Source: Bacteroides sp. 51
Lineage (GTDB): Bacteria; Bacteroidota; Bacteroidia; Bacteroidales; Bacteroidaceae
NCBI RefSeq assembly: GCF_010500965.1
Contig: NZ_QVMI01000031.1
Coordinates: 1-52,988, forward strand
Reading direction: 5' to 3'
Length of the DNA stretch: 52,988 nt
Each line of letters opens with the position of its first letter. Position 1 is the first letter of the stretch. This document shows, piece by piece, positions 7,252-15,894 of this stretch. The notes under the pieces were generated by a model, which saw only the letters and a program-made list of their open reading frames with translations, made no database searches and had not been told where the DNA came from. The position numbers and the translations under genes were made by a program.

Positions 7252-8136
7252 TTATTTTACCGGTTCAATAGTATATCCGGCTTCTTTGAATAGATTGATC
7301 AGTCCTTTTTTGCCTACCAAGTGGAGTGCGCCCACAGCAACGAAAGTGGGTTGTTCTTTCATCATACCCGGAAGTTTTTCCATCCATATCACATTGCGGT
7401 TATCGGTCAATGCTTCCAGTTCTCCGGGAAGTGGATCGCATTTCGTACCATCTTTCTTTGTTGCAAGTTCCAGTATGGTTTTAAGATCTTGCGCCATATA
7501 AGCATCGGCAAGTTTTTGTGTATCGCTAAGTGTTTTGTCTACATCGCTAAGTGTACATGCAAGAACTTCTGCTTGCCTTTCTACCGGCGTTGAATTGAAA
7601 AGCAGGTTCACCTGGAATTCCATCGTTTCCAATGCGGCTACCTCTTTCCCTTTTTCCTGTGCTTTGGTCTGGAAATAAGTATCGAGTTGTTCTTGTGGAT
7701 TATATCCTTTCACATTCTTCATATATAGCAACAATACAATATTGTTTGTGATGAATGCAGGTTTCAGTTTAGGCATCATGGCAAGGTCAAACTGCATGTT
7801 TTCTTTTACGAACTTGTTGACCATGTTATATTCGTCCTCAGTAAACAGACCTTTGATGGTCTGATCGCCAGTCATCATCATTTGTTGCTGCATGATCTGC
7901 ATGGCAGCCGACGATTGCATATCCGACATTTTGAGCTCGCCTACTACTTGTGATGTTTCGTCGAATGCCGGCATTAAACCTTCAACTTTCTCCAGAATAC
8001 TGTATGATGCAAGATGGTGTGTACCAAAAATATATGAAGGTTTCTCAAGCCCGTTACCTGATACCTTCCATAAAAGTTGTGCATTTGCACTTAGTGCAAG
8101 GCCTATAAAGAATAAAGTTCCTATAATCTTTTTCAT
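7252..8136 (-). CDS. TraB/GumN family protein, secreted
   Basis: I start this at 8136 (294 residues) because MKKIIGTLFFIGLALSANAQ is a clean signal peptide. The open frame continues 39 codons further upstream, but only through an intergenic repeat and into the preceding gene. The mature protein opens with LLWKVSGNGLEKPSYIFGTHH, the GTHH-type N-terminal motif of TraB/GumN proteins, and ends with a second conserved block, FVAVGALHLVGKKGLINL. Relatives (TIKI/TraB) are thought to be metalloproteases, inferred from these Gly-x-x-His motifs. It is last in the M16-ABC-NlpC run and probably acts in the periplasm; the substrate is unknown. Confidence 0.85.
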   Translation of the reverse strand: MKKIIGTLFFIGLALSANAQLLWKVSGNGLEKPSYIFGTHHLASYSILEKVEGLMPAFDETSQVVGELKMSDMQSSAAMQIMQQQMMMTGDQTIKGLFTEDEYNMVNKFVKENMQFDLAMMPKLKPAFITNNIVLLLYMKNVKGYNPQEQLDTYFQTKAQEKGKEVAALETMEFQVNLLFNSTPVERQAEVLACTLSDVDKTLSDTQKLADAYMAQDLKTILELATKKDGTKCDPLPGELEALTDNRNVIWMEKLPGMMKEQPTFVAVGALHLVGKKGLINLFKEAGYTIEPVK

Positions 8137-8162
8137 TTTTTGTATTGGGTTTAAAAAGTTTG

Positions 8163-8204
8163 TGTAGGTCGGCTTGCCGACACCTCGCTGCGGCACGTTG
8201 TCGC
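8163..8204. repeat. GC-rich GCGGCAAGCCGC-family repeat
   Basis: This GC-rich segment contains GTCGGCTTGCCGAC and CTGCGGCACG. It resembles, on the opposite strand, the elements at 17085-17145 and 35472-35515. It fills the gap between two co-directional genes and reaches the NlpC stop codon. Confidence 0.6.
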
Positions 8205-8716
8205 TATTTATATCTTCCACCTGATTTCCAGTGTTTTCGATAATAATCTTCATTCAGACTGCTGATAATAACTCCGCGGCTAGTGCTGGCATGAATAAAC
8301 TTCCCGTCTTTAAGATAAATTCCGGAATGTGCTACCCGTTTTCCCGACCGGTTACTTGTAAAGAAGACCAGATCTCCTTCGCGCAGATTGCGTTTGGTTA
8401 TCTTGTTGCTGTTATTATACTGTGCATCCGAGGTTCGTGGTAGCCTGATGCGATATACTTTATGGTATATCTGTGATGCCAGTCCGGAGCAGTCTGTTCC
8501 GTTCTTGCTACTGCCTCCCGATCGGTAACGTGTTCCCAGCCAGCCGGATGCCTCGGTGTATAAAACATGGCTATCCTCATACCCAATGTCCATTCCAAGT
8601 TTAATGGAGGCTTTGGCCAGAGCTTTATAGTCAACTTTCGGTGTTGTTGTCCGGCAGGAGCTCAGCCCCATCACCAGGGTTGTCAATAGGAGAGTCTGTA
8701 TCAGATATTTCTTCAT
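8204..8716 (-). CDS. NlpC/P60 family lipoprotein (peptidoglycan hydrolase)
   Basis: 170 residues with a lipoprotein signal ending LSSC at residue 21, then one NlpC/P60 domain. The catalytic Cys is in GTDCSGL, the His in VAHSGIYL, and the polar third residue in FIHAS. Such enzymes cut D-Glu to diamino-acid bonds in peptidoglycan stem peptides in the periplasm. The start is fixed by the signal peptide, so the first 86 bp truly overlap the end of the upstream ABC ATPase gene in another frame. Confidence 0.92.
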   Translation of the reverse strand: MKKYLIQTLLLTTLVMGLSSCRTTTPKVDYKALAKASIKLGMDIGYEDSHVLYTEASGWLGTRYRSGGSSKNGTDCSGLASQIYHKVYRIRLPRTSDAQYNNSNKITKRNLREGDLVFFTSNRSGKRVAHSGIYLKDGKFIHASTSRGVIISSLNEDYYRKHWKSGGRYK

Positions 8717-9425
8717 CGGTAACTTCTACTACATTGAAATATATTTCCAGTTCTTTTTCTGCAGAATTGTTTTCGTTGGCAATATCGCGTATGATGATGC
8801 CGTGTTCCAATAATGCAATTCTTGGGCATACGTCGACCGTATGATTCAGATTATGGCTGGAAATGAGCACGGTTGCATTTGTCTCTTCATTATACTTCTT
8901 GAGTATGTTTTTGATGATGGATTGCGAACTAGGGTCAAGAAAATTGAATGGTTCGTCCAGTATCAATAACTGTGGCTTGTGAAGCATAGCGGAGATGATT
9001 CCAATCTTTTGCTTATTTCCGGCGGAAAAGTTACGAATAAATTTCTTTTGTCCAATGACTTCGCCGTTCATAAATCTTTCGAAAGGTGCGAGCCGTTGGT
9101 CAACTTCTTCTTTCTTAAGGCCATACATTTTACCGATGAAATAGAAATACTCTTCGGGCGTAAGGTAATCTATCAGGAAACCATCATCAATGAAAGCACC
9201 AGTGAAATTTTTCCAGTCTTCACTCTTGCTGACGTCAATGTCATTGATTGTTACTGTTCCCTGATCTGCTTTAAGTAAATCAAGTATTAAACGGAAGAGA
9301 GTGGTCTTGCCTGCTCCGTTGTTGCCTACGAGTCCAAGCATATCTCCCTGATTGATCGTATAGTTTTCAATGTCTACGGCCTTCTTTTGTCCGAAGAGTT
9401 TTTGGAGGTTATTAATGGTGATCAT
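8631..9425 (-). CDS. ABC transporter ATP-binding protein
   Basis: 264 residues with Walker A GLVGNNGAGKTT near 31, the signature in NFSAGNKQKIG and Walker B LLILDEPFNFLD, a complete ABC ATPase. It directly follows the DUF5687 permease gene (18 bp), so the two form one transporter. After the ATPase core it has an acidic tail of about 40 residues (EISDTDSPIDNPGDGAE), and this tail is the part encoded over the NlpC start. The cargo is unknown. Because of the overlap, NlpC translation may depend on ribosomes finishing this gene. Confidence 0.92.
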   Translation of the reverse strand: MITINNLQKLFGQKKAVDIENYTINQGDMLGLVGNNGAGKTTLFRLILDLLKADQGTVTINDIDVSKSEDWKNFTGAFIDDGFLIDYLTPEEYFYFIGKMYGLKKEEVDQRLAPFERFMNGEVIGQKKFIRNFSAGNKQKIGIISAMLHKPQLLILDEPFNFLDPSSQSIIKNILKKYNEETNATVLISSHNLNHTVDVCPRIALLEHGIIIRDIANENNSAEKELEIYFNVVEVTDEEISDTDSPIDNPGDGAELLPDNNTES

Positions 9426-9443
9426 AAAGTTTTGAGTTATGAG

Positions 9444-10934
9444 TTATTTGGTATCACGGAAACCTTCCATATTGGTATATCTGCGTTTCATGAACCGGTT
9501 GTATACGTTCTTTATCCAGATGTGTGATGTCAGGGTAAAGGCAAGTCCGATGCCCAATAATATCCATTGTCCCACAACTTCTCCGAATATGGTATTGAGA
9601 GAGAAAAGAACGATCATCGGCAAACCAAACGAACCAAAACTGACTAGAGTCTGAAATCCGGTTCCTGAGGATTGCCGGCCTGTTAGTCCTTCATTTAAGG
9701 GAACGGTTTTGTTGTTGTATACGGCCATTTGGAATAGCATAAAGTATACAGGACCTGTGGCAAAGAAAGCAAAAGCGAAACCGCTGAGTGGCGAAAGTTT
9801 TCCCATGATCATGGCCGGTATCATCAGGATAAATGGTATGATTACGCCTAAACTATACAGATAATATTTGGCTTTCAGTAAACTGTAGATGGATTCTTTA
9901 CGCGTCATCAGTCCATCAAGATAGTTCCCTTCATACCCCATAATTTGGGTTAGGATAACAGTCCCGAAGGCAACAAAGCTGTATATGCCGATAAAGTTTT
10001 TCATAAAAACCCCGTCATAAACATTTGCAAAGCTGAGTATGGCAGAGAACAATACAACGATGATGGCTATACTGCGCAAAGAAGATTTGCAGCGCTTATT
10101 GCGGAATAGCATTTTCAGCTCCAAACGGAAGTACTCTCCAATTTCACCATAACGTTCAAGGAATTTATATTCGGATATGGTTCTTACCTTCGTATCTTCT
10201 ACCTTATTTATTTCCGTATATATCAGTCCAGACATCATTGCACGGTTAATGAACCACATAATAACGATAGCAAGGATAACTACCAGAAAGGCAAGAATGT
10301 TTCCTTCGATAAATCCTTCGCCCAGATTCATTGTAAACGTACTGATTGGTGAACTATCGAGAGTGAACTCCAGTGCACCCAATACGGCATAAACGGCGAT
10401 TGGAAGTAGTATCCACCAAATCCTTTCGCGCATCAGCGTACGGCATAACAGAAACCAGTAATTATTGAATATCATTACAAGATAGATTCCTATACCGTAG
10501 GTTATGATACCCCAGATACCGAAGTATCTGGGGATGGTGCTGAATATAGCGAATGAAATAAAGAAAAACAACCATAGGGCGTTGAACGAACTTAATCCTG
10601 AGCGGATAAGCAGGAAATCAATCAACCGGTTTTTCTTTACCGGAAGCAACAAATAGGCCTTTACCTCTTGCGTAGGTGTCTTTTGGAAAGGAAACCGCAT
10701 AATGAAGTCCAGGATAAGAACAAATATCAACCCGGAATTCAAGAGATGGTATGGCTCCATATTGGGTGCTGACTCCTTGAAGAGTGTGGCAAATGATACT
10801 CCAAAGAAGATCAGGTACCCAATCCAAAAGGCAGACATGAAGTACATGAAGAATTTACCAAAACGGTTCTTCTCGTACATCGGGTGCCTTTTGGCGGCTA
10901 ATTTGCTGTGTCGGCGTAATTCGTTAAATAGCAT
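9444..10934 (-). CDS. DUF5687 family ABC permease
   Basis: 496 residues with about 12 hydrophobic segments (IGYLIFFGVSFATLF, WLFFFISFAIFS, LVVILAIVIMWF and others) and a basic N-terminus. The length and layout fit the DUF5687 permeases of Bacteroidetes, which pair with a single ATPase. It starts 15 bp after the M16 peptidase gene and precedes its ATPase by 18 bp. Export or envelope maintenance is plausible given the peptidase and NlpC neighbours, but the cargo is not visible. Confidence 0.8.
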   Translation of the reverse strand: MLFNELRRHSKLAAKRHPMYEKNRFGKFFMYFMSAFWIGYLIFFGVSFATLFKESAPNMEPYHLLNSGLIFVLILDFIMRFPFQKTPTQEVKAYLLLPVKKNRLIDFLLIRSGLSSFNALWLFFFISFAIFSTIPRYFGIWGIITYGIGIYLVMIFNNYWFLLCRTLMRERIWWILLPIAVYAVLGALEFTLDSSPISTFTMNLGEGFIEGNILAFLVVILAIVIMWFINRAMMSGLIYTEINKVEDTKVRTISEYKFLERYGEIGEYFRLELKMLFRNKRCKSSLRSIAIIVVLFSAILSFANVYDGVFMKNFIGIYSFVAFGTVILTQIMGYEGNYLDGLMTRKESIYSLLKAKYYLYSLGVIIPFILMIPAMIMGKLSPLSGFAFAFFATGPVYFMLFQMAVYNNKTVPLNEGLTGRQSSGTGFQTLVSFGSFGLPMIVLFSLNTIFGEVVGQWILLGIGLAFTLTSHIWIKNVYNRFMKRRYTNMEGFRDTK

Positions 10935-10949
10935 TGAACAAATGTTTTT

Positions 10950-13778
10950 TTAGTTCTTTTCAGGGCTTACCATGCTTACTTCGATCTCATTCTTTTGTTT
11001 TACGAATAAGTCATTAGCAAAATTACGGATATCGTTTATGGAGATACTATTGATCAGGGATTCATATCCATCTACTGTGTCAATTCCGTTTTTAACGTAA
11101 GTATTGATTGCACCCATCCAGTAATTGTTCTCTTTCAGGTTTTCGGCATGTTTTTTCAGCATGTATTCTTTTACCTTATTGAGGTTTGTTTCCGATGGTC
11201 CTTCTGTACCAAGTCTTTGTACTTCGGCAAAGATTATTTCCATCAGTTTATCTCTTTTGGCTGGAGATGTTTCAAAGAATATTTCGAGTGAGAATTCTTC
11301 ACGTGGATATTTACCCAGACTACCTTGTACACTTACTCCGTATGTTCCTCCTTCATCTTCACGTACCTTCTCGGTATAAACCAGATTCAGGACTTGATGC
11401 GATATATCCATCATCACAACATTCTTAATTGAGTATGGGCATGCACCATGATAGTAAACTAAATTCGAAGCCTTAGGAGTTTCCTGTTCTTTGATGAATT
11501 CGTTTTTGTAGCTGCCTTTACGTGGCACAAGATTTACATCGGCAAATGTTTCTTTTCTGTTGATAGCCGGAAGCGAGCCAAGGTATTGTTCGATTAATGG
11601 TTTGGCTTCTTCAAGGTTGATGTTACCTACGAATGTAAATGTAAAGTCGCTGGCGTCCTTGAAACGATCATTATACATTTCCAATACCTTATCGTAATCA
11701 ATCTGGTCTACCATATATGATTTCATACGTTTAGCTCTGGGGTGTCCCATATAGATGGTAGAGCCAACGGAATCTACAAATGCCATCATCGGGTGTAACT
11801 CTTGATTCTGTAATGCAGCTTTTGTACGGCTCTTGAAAGACTCAAAGGCTTCTGCATCTTTACGTGGTGCGGTGAATGACAGGTAGGTCAGTTGCAACAT
11901 TGTTTCGAAGTCTTTCGGCGAACAATTACCGGAAATATCTTCCGTAAGCTGGTTTACAGATGCTGAAGCCGATGCTTTTTTGCCTGCTAAAGCTTTCTCC
12001 AGATCCACCGGACTAAAGTTTCCTAATCCTCCTGCTGCAACAACAGAGTTCAGATTCATGATGCTCACTATATCAGAAACAGGGTATAAAGAGGTACCTC
12101 CGAAGCTGGTTCCGGTCATTCTGATTTCATCAGCTTTGAAGTCGGTGGGCTTCACAAACACTTTCACACCGTTTGATAGTGTTAGTAGGGTTGTACCGAA
12201 GATTTCGTTTTTCTTTTCAGATACAATTTTACCAGGTGTTGGCATGTTGGCAATGAGTGGCTCATCGGATACTTTGTCTTCGTAAGCAGTGAGCTCCTCT
12301 GCCTTGATTTTATTGATGATATCAATAAGCGCTTCTTTAGTTGGGTAAGTCAAACCTTCTTTTTCAGGTCCGAACAGGGCAACTACCTGGTTGCTTCCGG
12401 TTACCAATGCGGGGAAAAGTTGGTTAACCGCTTGTACCGGAATCATTGGAGCAATCTGGTTAAGAATAGCATAGGTGTTTTCGATACCTGGCATAGGTTC
12501 GTTATCCAGGAAGTGACGCACGTATGTAGAGGTATAGTTGCTGTTCTTTTCTTTATCTCTTTCGTTATATTTTGATTCTATTTGTCGCAGGTATTCGGCG
12601 CGTGCACGGTTGTATTCCGATTCGGTGAATCCAAAGCGGCGGGCACGTTCGATTTCACGCAATAGGGTGGCAAAGCCGCCTTCGATATTATCTTCCTTAC
12701 AAACCACGTATCCGGTGAATGCATCTTTGGTCTTAGCCACAAAGAAATCGCTGTCATATCCTCCTGCGTAAACAAAAGGTGGGTTGGCCGATTGGCGTAT
12801 TTCATTCAGGCGGGCATTAAACATATCGGAAATAAGTCCTTTGATATAAGCCATAACCATATAATCCATCGTTCCCTTTTGAGCGTTAGGGGTTGCTTCA
12901 TGTTTGTTGAAAAGCAAGATCTGGATGTTGGGTTGCTCTTTGTCTTGTCCGATGAAAACGATAGGATCAACGTTATCATTTACAGGATAATAGATGCGTT
13001 CAGGGGCATTAGGTTGTGCAGGTATATCGGCAAATAATGCTTTAATCTTGTTTTCGATCATGTCTACATCAATATCTCCAACAACGACGATACCTTGCAG
13101 ATCGGGACGATACCATGTCTCGTAATAATCTCTCAGGGTTTGTGGTTTGAAATTGAGTACAACGTCCATGTTACCGATAGGGAAACAATTGGCATATTTT
13201 GTGCCTTCAAACATAACAGGAAGAGATTTTTCCATTAAACGTTGCATGGCGCTCATACGGCTGCGCCATTCTTCATGGATAACTCCGCGTTCTTTGTCTA
13301 TTTCTTTAGGATCGAGGGTGAGGTCGTTTGCCCAGTCGTGCAGGATAAGCAGACATGAGTCGATTACACCTTCGCGGGTAACGGGAACATCATTAATGTT
13401 GTATACGGTTTCGTCAACGGAAGTATAGGCATTCAAATTATAGCCAAACTTTACGCCGATGCTTTCGAGATATTCTCTCAGGAGATTGTCTGGGAAATGG
13501 GTGGTACCATTGAAACACATGTGCTCAAGGAAATGGGCCAATCCGCTTTGTTCGGGTGTTTCCTGAATGGAACCGACTTTTTGTGCGATGTAGAAATCGG
13601 CTCTGTTTTCGGGCAGACTGTTCTTACGTATATAATAGGTAAGACCATTGTCCAGTTTTCCTACGCGTACGTTAGGGTCGAGAGGAATAGGAGGCATTTG
13701 CTGTTGCGCAAAAACCGAAGTAAAACCACAGCATAAAATGAATGCAGCGATAAATAAAGAATAAACGAATCTTTTCAT
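10950..13778 (-). CDS. M16 family zinc metallopeptidase (pitrilysin-like), exported
   Basis: Start set at 13778 (942 residues), where MKRFVYSLFIAAFILCC opens a signal peptide; the frame's 30 earlier codons are AT-rich leader. The active M16 half carries the inverted zinc motif HFLEH (GLAHFLEHMCFNG near residue 67), with the downstream Glu in the ERGVIHEEW region. A second M16-type half follows, giving the two-lobed clamshell of large M16 enzymes. These degrade peptides in the periplasm. It is the first gene of the run continuing into the ABC transporter, the NlpC lipoprotein and the TraB-like protein. Confidence 0.92.
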   Translation of the reverse strand: MKRFVYSLFIAAFILCCGFTSVFAQQQMPPIPLDPNVRVGKLDNGLTYYIRKNSLPENRADFYIAQKVGSIQETPEQSGLAHFLEHMCFNGTTHFPDNLLREYLESIGVKFGYNLNAYTSVDETVYNINDVPVTREGVIDSCLLILHDWANDLTLDPKEIDKERGVIHEEWRSRMSAMQRLMEKSLPVMFEGTKYANCFPIGNMDVVLNFKPQTLRDYYETWYRPDLQGIVVVGDIDVDMIENKIKALFADIPAQPNAPERIYYPVNDNVDPIVFIGQDKEQPNIQILLFNKHEATPNAQKGTMDYMVMAYIKGLISDMFNARLNEIRQSANPPFVYAGGYDSDFFVAKTKDAFTGYVVCKEDNIEGGFATLLREIERARRFGFTESEYNRARAEYLRQIESKYNERDKEKNSNYTSTYVRHFLDNEPMPGIENTYAILNQIAPMIPVQAVNQLFPALVTGSNQVVALFGPEKEGLTYPTKEALIDIINKIKAEELTAYEDKVSDEPLIANMPTPGKIVSEKKNEIFGTTLLTLSNGVKVFVKPTDFKADEIRMTGTSFGGTSLYPVSDIVSIMNLNSVVAAGGLGNFSPVDLEKALAGKKASASASVNQLTEDISGNCSPKDFETMLQLTYLSFTAPRKDAEAFESFKSRTKAALQNQELHPMMAFVDSVGSTIYMGHPRAKRMKSYMVDQIDYDKVLEMYNDRFKDASDFTFTFVGNINLEEAKPLIEQYLGSLPAINRKETFADVNLVPRKGSYKNEFIKEQETPKASNLVYYHGACPYSIKNVVMMDISHQVLNLVYTEKVREDEGGTYGVSVQGSLGKYPREEFSLEIFFETSPAKRDKLMEIIFAEVQRLGTEGPSETNLNKVKEYMLKKHAENLKENNYWMGAINTYVKNGIDTVDGYESLINSISINDIRNFANDLFVKQKNEIEVSMVSPEKN

Positions 13779-13860
13779 ATTGTTATAATTAAAATTGTTT
13801 TTTTCTTTATCTGTCGTTGTGGTTTTCAATAAATCACAAGGGAAATTGTTTTTTTTATTC

Positions 13861-13944
13861 TGAAACACAGATTAACGCAGATTTACACTGATTAGTTTTA
13901 AATTAATAAGTAATCGGTGTAAATCTGCGTTAATCTGTGTTTCA
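13861..13944. repeat. Long inverted repeat with 10-bp phased words, downstream of kdsA
   Basis: 34-bp arms (13861-13894 and 13911-13944) differ at one position and contain ACACAGATTA, ACGCAGATTT and ACACTGATTA in tandem, a 10-bp period. The 16-nt loop makes a very stable hairpin 24 bp after the kdsA stop. It can end that transcript, although no strong T-run follows. Confidence 0.88.
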
Positions 13945-13967
13945 AAATATGATAAGATTTTAGACTA

Positions 13968-14810
13968 TTATTTGATAGCCTCGCGGATACGAACAAGTTT
14001 CACTAATAAGTCTTCGAAAAGATCGAGTTTCAGCATATTAGCACCATCACTTTTGGCTACTGCCGGGTTCTCATGTGTTTCAATGAAAATACCGTCCGCA
14101 CCCACAGCAATACCGGCTTTGGCTACAGTCTCGATAAGCTCGGGCATACCTCCGGTAACTCCGCTGGTTTGATTTGGCTTTTGCAGGGAGTGTGTCACAT
14201 CAAGAATTACGGGGTAGCCGATTGTTCTCATTTCCGGAATTCCGCGGTAGTCTACCACCAGATCTTGATAGCCGAAGGTGGTTCCCCGTTCTGTGATCAT
14301 TACATTGGGGTTGCCGGCTTCTACTACTTTATCTACGGCAAACTGCATGGCCATGGGAGCCAGGAATTGTCCTTTCTTTATATTTACGATCTTTCCGGTG
14401 TCGGCAGCGGCAACCAATAGGTCTGTTTGTCGGCAGAGGAAAGCCGGAATTTGCAGTACATCAACATACTCAGCGGCCATGGTGGCTTCGTGGGGAGCAT
14501 GGATATCCGTTACGGTAGGTACACCGAAAGTTTTGTTTACCTTTTCCAATACTTTCAACGCTTTTTCATCGCCGATGCCGGTGAAAGAATCCAAACGGGA
14601 GCGGTTTGCTTTGCGGTATGAGCCTTTGAATACATAAGGTATTCTCAACTTATCGGTTATGGTAACGATTCGTTCGGCAATGCGCATCGCCATATCTTCG
14701 CCTTCAATGACGCAGGGGCCTGCCAGAAGGAAGAAAGAAGAACTTACAGCCTCACCCCAGCCCTCTCCAAAGGAGAGGGGAAAGGGGGCTACTCTTGTTT
14801 TATTGTTCAT
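13968..14810 (-). CDS. kdsA: 3-deoxy-8-phosphooctulonate synthase (KDO-8-P synthase)
   Basis: Condenses PEP with arabinose-5-phosphate, the committed cytosolic step to Kdo for lipid A/LPS. 280 residues; the conserved core begins FFLLAGPCVIEGE at residue 26 and contains FKGSYRKANRSR, TDIHAPHEA and IMITERG-type motifs (VMITERGTTFGY). Odd point: residues 1-22 (MNNKTRVAPFPLSFGEGWGEA) are not normal KdsA sequence. They are the translation of one arm of an interspersed inverted repeat (14747-14913). The next Met lies after the catalytic GPCVIEGE loop, so the start in the repeat must be used. Upstream neighbours are the lipid kinase and miaA. Confidence 0.95.
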   Translation of the reverse strand: MNNKTRVAPFPLSFGEGWGEAVSSSFFLLAGPCVIEGEDMAMRIAERIVTITDKLRIPYVFKGSYRKANRSRLDSFTGIGDEKALKVLEKVNKTFGVPTVTDIHAPHEATMAAEYVDVLQIPAFLCRQTDLLVAAADTGKIVNIKKGQFLAPMAMQFAVDKVVEAGNPNVMITERGTTFGYQDLVVDYRGIPEMRTIGYPVILDVTHSLQKPNQTSGVTGGMPELIETVAKAGIAVGADGIFIETHENPAVAKSDGANMLKLDLFEDLLVKLVRIREAIK

Positions 14811-14913
14811 TTGATGTTTTTTTTGTTATGCTTCTATTTTTCAAAATGCCTCTATAGTTTCTATCCCCACTATCCCTTCTCTCTCTCCTTTGGAGAGGGC
14901 TGGGGTGAGGCTG
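14747..14913. repeat. Interspersed inverted repeat containing the kdsA start
   Basis: Perfect 31-bp arms at 14747-14777 and 14883-14913, each with CTCTCCAAAGGAGAG-type palindromic sequence and a CCTCACCCCAGCCC block. The 105-bp middle includes the kdsA ATG (14808-14810) and its whole 5' region. The left arm is read in frame as part of KdsA. The right arm ends 8 bp before the stop of the lipid kinase gene. Confidence 0.9.
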
Positions 14914-14921
14914 AGGACTCT

Positions 14922-15848
14922 TTATTTCGGAATAATCAATGAAACCGCTTCCGGTTTAATCCCGATTTCTATAGGAAAATGTTTGGGTAGTAAGCGTCCG
15001 TCCAGATCGACAGATGCATTACGTGCACGTAATACCTTTACTTTTTTTGTTCGGTATGACCTCACTACTTTATGATTCAGTATGCGTCCCTGAATAAGCA
15101 TCCATAACCCGGAGAAGATTTGCAGTGCTTCGGGACGATAGATGATGGACACGTCCAACCAACCATTATACGGTACGGCGCTTGGTGTTTGCCCATATCC
15201 GCTGGCGCTGCCAACGCAGATCGTCATTACACGTCCGCGGATGTGCTCACCGTTGATTTTCAGGTGTGTACGGTATAGTTTGCGCTCGAAGAACAATAAG
15301 AAGAAAGCAGTGAGGTAGGAGAGGAATTTAACTCCCCAGAAACGTTTGGCCTGGTCGGTGATCTTTACGATACGCGCTCCTAATCCGATGTTAACGGCAT
15401 TCACGAAGAAACGGCGTTCGTGGCTTTTGCCGTTGTAATAGCGGCAAAAGCCTACGTCTATCTTTCTCTGTCTGTTATCAATAATGCAGTCTACAGCTTT
15501 TTTATAGTCAAGGTCTTCGTCCCAATATCTGGCAAAATCGTTGCCTATACCATTGGGAATGATACCAATGGCAATATCACTTTTGTTTTCCACGTTGGAC
15601 ATCATGATGCCGTTGATGGCATCATTAAGCGCACCATCGCCACCTACTATTACGATTGTGCGATAGTCATTGTTGGCAAGGATTCCGGCCAGTCTCTCCA
15701 CAGACCCGAAACCTTCGGATTGTACATAGTCGTAGGATACTCCTTTGCTATCCATGTACTCTTTGATTTCCTTCCAGCGTTTATGCGCTTTTCGTGTTCC
15801 GGCTTTAGGGTTGTAGATTACCCCCCATTTCCCAGGGTTTACACTCAT
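14922..15848 (-). CDS. Diacylglycerol kinase-like lipid kinase (DagK/YegS family)
   Basis: 308 residues. The kinase domain has the nucleotide motif VGGDGALNDAINGI near residue 84 and IIPNGIGNDFAR near 117, both typical of the DAGK/sphingosine-kinase fold. The N-terminus WGVIYNPKAG is the usual family start. It phosphorylates a membrane lipid, diacylglycerol or perhaps a sphingoid base, since Bacteroides make sphingolipids; which one cannot be read here. It lies between miaA (46 bp) and kdsA (111 bp). Confidence 0.88.
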   Translation of the reverse strand: MSVNPGKWGVIYNPKAGTRKAHKRWKEIKEYMDSKGVSYDYVQSEGFGSVERLAGILANNDYRTIVIVGGDGALNDAINGIMMSNVENKSDIAIGIIPNGIGNDFARYWDEDLDYKKAVDCIIDNRQRKIDVGFCRYYNGKSHERRFFVNAVNIGLGARIVKITDQAKRFWGVKFLSYLTAFFLLFFERKLYRTHLKINGEHIRGRVMTICVGSASGYGQTPSAVPYNGWLDVSIIYRPEALQIFSGLWMLIQGRILNHKVVRSYRTKKVKVLRARNASVDLDGRLLPKHFPIEIGIKPEAVSLIIPK

Positions 15849-15894
15849 ACTATATATCTCGTTTTAGGTCTTACGTTGTTTATTACTATTTACT

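Noticed and set aside
8137-8253. A longer N-terminus for the TraB/GumN protein
   Set aside because: The extra 39 codons lie in a GC-rich repeat and the end of the NlpC gene, and would put a signal peptide 40 residues inside the protein.
13779-13868. A longer N-terminus for the M16 peptidase
   Set aside because: The added 30 residues are AT-rich leader sequence, and a good signal peptide begins at the ATG at 13778.
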